A stretch of 64,000 nt of DNA, taken from Galeruca laticollis (lineage: Eukaryota; Arthropoda; Insecta; Coleoptera; Chrysomelidae). The stretch spans positions 265,539,709 through 265,603,708 of the forward strand of contig OY998175.1 of the NCBI GenBank assembly GCA_963921935.1. Reading direction: 5' to 3'. A program made the position numbers and the translations under genes. The notes under the pieces are model-generated. The model was not told the DNA's origin. It saw only the letters and a list, made by a program, of their open reading frames with translations, and did not search any database. This document shows positions 57,532 through 64,000 of this stretch, piece after piece. Position 1 is the stretch's first letter. Each line of letters begins with the position of its first letter.

Positions 57532-59115
57532 TTACTTTTTGGTTTTAAATTTAACCAAAACGAAATTACCAATATTTATATTTCCTTCCCCTGGGTATTT
57601 GAATCCTACATTCTGTGCTAATGACATATTTTCTGACTCACTTTCATCGTTATTTTGAATTTCTTCTTCCTCATTTTCATGTCTTACTAAATCAGCTAGT
57701 GACATGTTTTCGGTATCGCTTTCATCCTCATACTCAACCTTTACTTCTGACTCAGATCTTGAACTAGTAGAAGGTAATTTTTTTAGGATTGTCTTTGTTT
57801 TTCGATTCTTTTTTCCTGCCTTACTTTTCTTTCTGTCCTTTTCATTATCAATATCTTCAATCAGCTTTGCATATTCTTGGCTAGTAAGTATTTGACTGCC
57901 GCTAAGTATTTTACGACGCTTTTGTACAGCAGAGGGTGTTTTAATGATTTTCTTTAACAAAATGGTTGCAAAAGGAGAATTTTTACCGTCTGGTTCAAGT
58001 GGAGGTAGCGTAGGAACTACATTGTTATTTGAGGCCAAAGTTGTGCTTGAATCATCAAAATCATCTAAGTCTGCGTTGAGTGCTAGGACATTGACAATAT
58101 GTTGTTGGGGTGCATTACTTTCCAATTGATTGTACTGTATACCGAAAGGGTCCTCATTTTCTAGCCGTAGAGATTCATATCTCCCTAGTTTTGTAGTATC
58201 TAGTCTTGCTATGGGATACTTCTCCCGTGAAAATGGAAATAATAATGTTGATAAAAAAGAAGAAACAATGTTCTTTTTTGAAATTCCTTCTTCCCAAATG
58301 GAACCAAGCAAATCTGAATATTCACTTTTTGTCAAACTTCTTTGATTCTGGCGCTGCCAATCGATTAATGTTTCATCCCATTTCAACTTTAATGGACCAA
58401 AGCAGCCTCGATCCAGCGGTTGCAGTCAGTCATTAGAATGTGCAGATAGCTTCAGTAATGTCAGGTTCTATCTAATGGCTAGTTCTATGGTATGTTTATC
58501 CTAATGTGTCAAATTTCCATCTAAGAGAATCAAGAGTGGTCTATCCCTTACAATTATGCAAAACTTGGCATTGAAAATAAGGGTTGTCATCCAAATTTTT
58601 TCGGAAACACCATACATCCTATTTTCTAATTCGTTGTTACATTTCCAGGAGTTCCACAAATTTTGGCCTTGAAATATTATTAATGAAGGTGAAGAACTCT
58701 CGCTTGCTGATATACATACCATAACAGTCACATTTTCCTTTTCGGATCCTTCAGTATTCCTTTGTACCTTTTGCCCTTTGGCAGCTATCCCTTTAATCCT
58801 TGTAGGATCCATGGAAAAAGAAGTTTCATCAGGGTTCCCAACTTGTGACGATAAAATATTTAGGATATTTATGCATTTCTCAAGTTTATCATAAAACGAA
58901 TGAATAATAAATGGATCACTAGTGGCTAAACGTCGTGACTTTACAAGTTGCTCCATTTTTTTCTGACTAAGACGATTTCTTCTGCTACAATCTCTAAACC
59001 AGTCATCGCCTGGGCGCCCATCTTTGAAAGCCGTGTTAAAGTTATTTTGTTGCACGTATGTTTGCACGGCATTTTTAACCTCTTGCTTAGTTAGTGCGGA
59101 TCCCCACTCAGCCAT
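57532..59115 (-). pseudogene. pogo-like (DDE_1) transposase, two or three frame breaks
   Basis: Minus-strand ATG at 59115 starts MAEWGSALTKQEVKNAVQTY. GRPGDDWFRDCSRRNRLS is the CENP-B-type HTH end. VGNPDETSFSMDPTRIKGIA carries the first catalytic Asp, and RPLLILLDGNLTH the second, followed by a TAG. From there LLKLSAHSND and LQPLDRGCFGPLKLKWDE run through two in-frame stops into the downstream frame 58386-57532: SLTKSEYSDLLGSIWEEGIS, FPFSREKYPIARLD, then a Lys- and acidic-rich tail (EDIDNEKDRKKSKAGKKN) ending FVLVKFKTKK. The gene is nearly full-length, so the element was autonomous until recently. Confidence 0.85.
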
Positions 59116-60713
59116 TGTTATTAATTTTGAAGCTAAATATTGATCGACCCCTTAAGATAACGATGTTTTTCACCCTTGTTTTGTTGAATTCTTCTTATTC
59201 ATATAGCGACTTAGTTTCGATTTATCGATATGGAAGGTATTGGTTGCAGCTCTTACAGAAAACCCCTCAGTTCTCACTAACTTTGCTGCTTTATCGAGAT
59301 CTTCCTTTGTATACTCCTTCAGCTTGGGTATATATTACATTGGCATCTTGGTTTTGTAAATAAAAGCTAAAAAATAATCAAAATGTTTGTCTCATATTTA
59401 CACCTGTGCTGTCTCATTTTTACCTCCAAGTGTGTGTCAAATTTACCCCTTCAAGAAAAATGTGTTTACTCGAAAACTGATCAATTGGAACTGAAATGCA
59501 ATTGCACACGTTGCAAGGGTAATAGTATCAGAGCGCGAAGCGACTTTAACCGAACCTCTCCGATCGACATACGATCTTGCACAACAAAAATTCAAAAGCC
59601 GGTTTTAAAAGATTAAAATCGCAAACGATGTGATAGATTTTGTAATTTTAACTTTGACTTCACTTGTTTCCCAAAAATTAAATAAATTGTAGGGATGGTG
59701 TTATTATGAGTGTTGCTATATATTTATAACAAGGAACAAGATTGGAATTAAACAATTAGTTATTATATTTGAGCGTCTCATTTTTCACCTAAATATTGCG
59801 TATCTCATTTTTACCGCACTTGACCCTATTTTCAATTTTTGGGTTTCAGTAGAGTTGGTGTCAGATGAAGTAACACCATTTAACTCAGTAAATTTTTTGT
59901 CTTTTTGTCAAGCTAATAGCATTACGCCAATTAAATCACCACCCGGACATCAACCTTGCAACGGCTTTGCTGAAAGAGGAGTTCAGATTGTGAAGAAAGA
60001 ACTGAAAAAGTCTTTATTTCCGGAAAAAAAACATAACAAAACATCAAGTGCTTCTGAAACTTTCAAGTTTTCTTTTTCATATAGGAATACACCTACAACT
60101 TCTACAAGTATGTCACCGTCTGAAATGTTATTAAAAATAAAACCAAGAACCAGATTTCATCTTCTTAAACCTTCTGGCCATAGTGAACATACCAAAGGAA
60201 GTGTAGATGTTTCTAGATTAAAAAGGTTACATGAACTTAATGAATCAGTATATATTCAAAACGAAAAAATCAAACAGTGGCACAAAGGAAAAATTGCAAA
60301 AATTTCAATTTTTAGTACTTCGTACTAGTACAGATTAGTTCAAATATTAAATTCATGCAAGTTGATTCAATAAGACCTGATGTAAATAATGTAACCAATA
60401 ATAATGTGTCAGATAATCATACAGATGTATATTGTACCAGCGGTATGTTCTGTGTAAATCAGGATAGAAACCTTTCTCAAAACAATCTTTGTTGCCTGAC
60501 CGTTCTTCAGTTATATCCCCATCACCTATACCTCTACAAAACAATGCTACTCCATCATCACAATCTGTATCACCCCAAAAAGAAGCTAGTAACAGTCCAC
60601 AAAATACATATAGTGATAATAATGCTAATAGTGGAGAATCTCAGTGAAAAGTGAAACACCCAAAGTTTCTCGTTTTGGTTTAGTCATTGAACCTACACGT
60701 AGAGTAGATCTTT

Positions 60714-60727
60714 AAGAAAGGGAGAAA
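60714..60727 (+). other. polypurine tract of gypsy D
   Basis: AAGAAAGGGAGAAA immediately precedes the 3' LTR start TGTTGTGATG. Confidence 0.8.
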
Positions 60728-60831
60728 TGTTGTGATGTAAACACGCCTTGTTCGTTCTGTCAGTCATGGCATAATCTTGATAGTTTTGTCTTGTCATTAT
60801 ATATAATCTACGTGTAATTATAAATAAGAAT

Positions 60832-62393
60832 CATGCCCTGCGATCTTCTATAGCCACTGCTAAACTGCATTTTTACCGCCATCTATTCGCTTGGAAGGTT
60901 ACTAACGAACTTTATTTTACTGATTGCTGTAATACCGTCATCTGTGAATTTACCCGAACCAAGCTGTTTGGATGGTTTGGATGGTTTGGTCCAAATAAAG
61001 TTCTGAAAAGAGGAGTTTTCCCATCAGTCAATTTACCAGGTAAATCTATAATAATTAAAGAAAAAAAACTAACAACTTACTAGGATACTTTTATTCAATA
61101 ATTGTTTTTATTTTCTAGAATCTTTAGAAACAGTAACTGATTATGTTCCTTTCTCAATAATTGAAGCGGAGCCATAAACCTCTTTAACTGTACCACAAAT
61201 TGGCACTGTATCTGTAACTGAGAGTACTAGGACTTTAAAGTTACAGCAAGTTTTAAATGCTCAGTTTGTTAATCTGAGAGCTGAAAAAGCACAAGAATCA
61301 TGTGCTATTAATGAGGCTAGTTGTAGCTATTCAGTTGAACCCGAGCTAAAATTATCGATACATGCTGTTCAAGATTCTACTTCTGTCAGACCAGCAGACT
61401 TGAATGCCACAGTTACTCCAAAAAGAAGTGAGTTAATAATTAATTGATATATTAATATATAGGTGTTTTTACAGAAATAGTAGATATTAGGTATGGGTCA
61501 ATATTTTGATTGATTAGAAAACATGAAAAATTATTAGGTACTTAGAAATGCATTTATAATTTCATATTATTTAGTTACATCAAGTTTTGACTGTATACTT
61601 CTATTAGAATATTGTCTAAAATAGGGTTTAAAATTCAACATTTCAACAAAACTGTTATCTAAATGCAATGTATATTGCATATTCATATTATTTCTTATTA
61701 CTAATGATATTATTTTTTAATTTAGAAAGATCTGATTTACTAGCTGAGGTGAATGTCTCTAGGGTTAAAGACCTATCACCAAAAGCCAGACGTCTCTATC
61801 AAATAAAATAAAAAAAGGTATGCTGCTGAAACCTTTAAAAAATCTGAACTTTTTGAAAAATGTGTATCCATTATATTGTATCATATGTGTAATATTTGTT
61901 AACACATGCTATTATCAATAAATTATTCTTATCTTAAGTTTGAGAAGAAAATAAAGAAAATCACCTGTACTATTTTATATGACATTTTTGAAACTATTTG
62001 TCGACATTCGTCTTTTAATAAACTATCCTGGTTAATAAAGACGGATAAAAGCTTTAAACAGATTTTTGGAACAACTTATCCTACTTTTAAGCCAAAATAA
62101 AATAACAGGTTGTTTCAAAAAGTGTTTAAACTTTGTGTGGCTGTTTTTATTTGTTTCTTTAAGAAAAAATAATATAGGCATAATTTGAAAAACCTTCAGT
62201 ATTTGTTTGGCTTGCCATTTAGTAGTAGCTAGTAAACTGTGACTAATCATGCAGGTCTTTTCCTTCATTTTTCCCTGTTGGTGAATAGTAACCTTCCACC
62301 ACAATAGATGGCGCAGCACTCGACAAAACTTTGTGGCTTCGGACTTAGTACAGGAGATTCCATTCTTCCCCGTATTAAAAGTATTCATCTATG
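60832..62393 (+). mobile_element. P-like (THAP) transposon fragment with 8-bp target duplication
   Basis: ATAAGAAT at 60824-60831 and 62394-62401 flanks the insertion inside the gypsy LTR. An 8-bp duplication fits P or hAT elements. CAT begins the left end and ATG closes the right end. A subterminal inverted repeat (GCCATCTATTC...GGAAGGTTACTA, mirrored as TAGTAACCTTCC...AATAGATGGC) lies inside. It carries three THAP-type exons but no catalytic core, so it is non-autonomous. Confidence 0.8.
60919..61812 (+). pseudogene. THAP/P-element-like N-terminal coding exons
   Basis: Exon 1 (about 60919-61039) encodes VICEFTRTKLFGWFGWFG, then PNKVLKRGVFPSVNLP, the end of a THAP domain (VCSxHF...LKxxAVPS). 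It contains a small tandem duplication of GGATGGTTT. Exon 2 (61119-61427) continues SLETVTDYVPFSIIEAEP, a TAA, then a Ser/Thr-rich linker. Exon 3 (61726-61812) gives RSDLLAEVNVSRVKDLSPKA and LYQIK before TAA. The GT-AG introns (61040-61118, 61428-61725) keep phase 1 at both junctions. The catalytic exons are absent. Only one nonsense codon is evident. Confidence 0.65.
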
Positions 62394-62458
62394 ATAAGAA
62401 TAAATGGTTTTCGTCTAAAAGCATCACCAGTCTTGTTATATAAAAACACAACGCGAAG

Positions 62459-64000
62459 ATCTTGTGTTATTTCAATCTAGTTTCTTCTTCCTCATATTTG
62501 TTTAATTTCTAGCGGTTTACACAGCTTATTTACCCCTTCAAAATTATTTACTTTTCTTATTAGTCTAGTTCCGTGAACTACACGATGAGCTACATTAAAA
62601 TCGACTAACACTTGTTAGTAATTAATATTCGTAATAGTGTATTTCAATATGTATATTTCATCCAAACTTTCGAAATCGCCGTTTCATTCAATATTTTCAT
62701 TCCACTTCACCCATATTCTTTCTCGTTTGTCTATTGACGAGTTGTCGATTAATTGAAAATCAATTTGAATCTTATTTCTAATATTTTCGATCTATTACCT
62801 CTATTTTTTCTCTTATGTCTATATACAGCAGTGGTTAAGAATTATTATATTAAAAACAGGAGGGAAAACAGCATTGCTTCTCTCTTGTTTGTGGTTGTAT
62901 TATATAATTGCTTCCCTTGTTGATTTTTCCGTCTCTCTTACTAAGCTTAAGTGAATAATAAATATAAAAGGACAATGAGTTTAACACATTTGTTACATTT
63001 ACGAGTTTACTCGCATGACCAAACTCCATAGATAAAGGAATAAAAATTATATAACTCTATACATTACTCCTGAAGCTCATATCATTTCATATTCCAAGGA
63101 AAAATCTAGTGAGGGATCAGGATAAAGTAGCATTCTATGTACTTGTTACTAAATTTAGTTCAGTTGATATTTGCTGCAAAAATCAAAAATAATCTATATT
63201 TCAGATGTTTAAATAATTTTTCCAATAATTAATTAGACTTTTTCTATATTAATTCAGCCATTAAACGCAATACTCGTCTTACTACATTATAATAAATCCT
63301 GCAAGTCTAAGATTTAATTGAATACTAGGCAACAGTGTTTTACATTCAATACGTTTATTTTCATTCAAGGAAGCCTTATCGTAATAGTTGTATGGATAGT
63401 AAACAGTCAACGCCATAATTTTTATCTACATACCACGTCGTAACAGAGGATATACCCTATTATGTGACGTTTCTTCTCATGCAATCATCCCCTCTTTGAT
63501 TCTCATCTTATATCACACCCTACTTGACCCACAAATTGATATGGGCTTCATAACAAATCTAATTTATTAATGAATGATTGGGCATGTGCAAAACTCCTAT
63601 AGCGCCACTTAAAAAGTTTCACTTCAATAACATTTTGCCAATGTTGTTCATTATCTAACATATAGGTACTTAATTTGCTTTTATTTATTGGCGACAGTGG
63701 AGAGATATCAGTTAATTCACTCGTTGGAATTAGTAAATGAATCAAAAATACATTATTATGCTCAGTAAAAAGATTGAATGCTAATATTGTATTCTAATGG
63801 TTTAACCTCGTTTCAGTTAGCAAAAAAATTTAACAAAAGCTTGTTATGCATTTAAGTAACTGTTTGTTGATCGATTTCAATTCTGATATGAGTATTAAAA
63901 AGAATAATAACATTAAACACAAAGTCAACTTAATTCCAGTATAACTATGAAATTTTTTCTGTGGGACTGCCCACGCAAACAGTTTAAATGTTATTTTCCG
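62459..64000. other. AT-rich region without a recognisable gene
   Basis: 62925-63050 repeats 52190-52330. The minus-strand open frame 63548-63745 (LFKWRYRSFAHAQSFINKL) matches nothing I recognise. No LTR or TIR seen to the window end. Confidence 0.5.

Larger units (their letters stand above)
56591..59826 (-). mobile_element. pogo-like DNA transposon in gypsy D integrase
   Basis: Ends GGGTCAAGTGGGGTAAAAAT and its inverse with one mismatch (TTTTTACCGCACTTGACCC) are flanked by TA on each side (56589-56590, 59827-59828), the target signature of Tc1/mariner/pogo elements. The AAAAATGAGAC motif beside the ends recurs inside both flanks (about 56812, 57255, 59405, 59774). It carries a transposase on the minus strand and a nested MITE at 56888-57211. 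Confidence 0.9.
56097..60350 (+). pseudogene. gypsy D integrase, split by a pogo-like element
   Basis: Part one (56097-56590) has the zinc-binding His residues (FHEQHTGIIRTRML), YCWWPKINSDIEKF, CEICQQ (the two Cys), LADFTFSLVF (first catalytic Asp) and KSKWLEVKLMNN. Part two (59827-60350) has ELVSDEVTPFNS (second Asp) and HQPCNGFAERGVQIVKKEL (catalytic Glu). It continues with YRNTPTTSTSMSPSEMLLK and a C-terminal region ending at about 60350, with a possible tail (FGLVIEPTRRVDL) at 60670-60715. All three catalytic acids survive, but the 3.2-kb insertion and two stops in part one disable it. Confidence 0.9.
52416..62453 (+). mobile_element. Ty3/gypsy element D, LTR to LTR, with nested insertions
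   Basis: The 5' LTR begins TGTTGTGATGTAAACACG at 52416, and the 3' LTR begins identically at 60728 and resumes after a P-like insertion to 62453. CGAAG flanks both ends (52411-52415, 62454-62458). Between them lie gag, protease, reverse transcriptase, RNase H and integrase in gypsy order. Insertions: unidentified DNA at about 54448-54945, a pogo-like element at 56591-59826 and a P-like element at 60832-62393. Confidence 0.9.
60728..62453 (+). repeat. 3' LTR of gypsy D, split by a P-like element
   Basis: 60728-60831 and 62402-62453 together match the 5' LTR apart from an internal 45-bp absence. The element at 60832-62393 divides it. Confidence 0.9.

Noticed and set aside
63548..63745. Minus-strand open frame as a host gene exon
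   Set aside because: No recognised domain, no convincing splice sites, and embedded in repeat-derived DNA.

Overview
The window looks like transposon-packed intergenic DNA from an insect nuclear genome. It is AT-rich, has short GT-AG introns, and carries Penelope-like elements (PLEs), BEL/Pao, several Ty3/gypsy lineages, a Jockey/CR1-type LINE, piggyBac, hAT, pogo-like and P-like DNA transposons, long-arm foldback elements and palindromic MITEs. I could not identify a conventional host gene, a tRNA or an rRNA. A beetle or similar repeat-rich insect is plausible, but nothing in the window fixes the species. The only apparently intact gene is a two-exon tyrosine recombinase (4903-6021, minus), which itself probably belongs to a Crypton-like mobile family.

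Layout. 1-755: tail of a PLE with a GIY-YIG endonuclease, followed by a hammerhead-ribozyme-like motif. 756-4490: decayed BEL/Pao element. 4600-9610: the intact tyrosine recombinase, flanked by palindromes, then a second broken recombinase copy (with a THAP-like domain upstream) that is split by a 1.7-kb foldback element with 6-bp target duplications. 11370-16697: three-level nest in which gypsy integrase A was hit by a piggyBac at TTAA, and the piggyBac transposase was hit in turn by gypsy B, which lost most of its integrase. 18868-20060: dispersed repeats and a palindromic PLE end. 20152-21990: pogo-like element interrupted by an LTR with repeated small hairpins. 22138-24487: element with inverted ends holding foldback repeats and a LINE RNase H remnant.

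25740-29707: decayed gypsy C with a perfect 61-bp palindrome inserted and, unusually, an in-frame macro-domain-like segment after the integrase. 31440-31930: another PLE tail with the best hammerhead core. 32580-36995: LINE with ORF1 and ORF2, interrupted by a palindromic MITE. 38020-38570: foldback. 38598-42879: second piggyBac with clean TTAA flanks, containing a 2-kb foldback. 47072-48704: hAT transposase pseudogene. 49535-49953: 12-bp minisatellite. 52416-62453: complete LTR-to-LTR gypsy D whose integrase holds a pogo-like element (which holds a hAT-like MITE) and whose 3' LTR holds a P-like element with three spliceable exons.

The genes here do not form a pathway. Each serves its own element, and nearly all are broken by stops, frameshifts, deletions or later insertions. 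The nesting gives a relative age order. The most informative signals are the recombinase family with its palindromic flanks and THAP neighbour, the PLE ribozyme motifs, the macro-like gypsy tail, and several insertions whose empty site can be inferred to the base from the interrupted reading frame.
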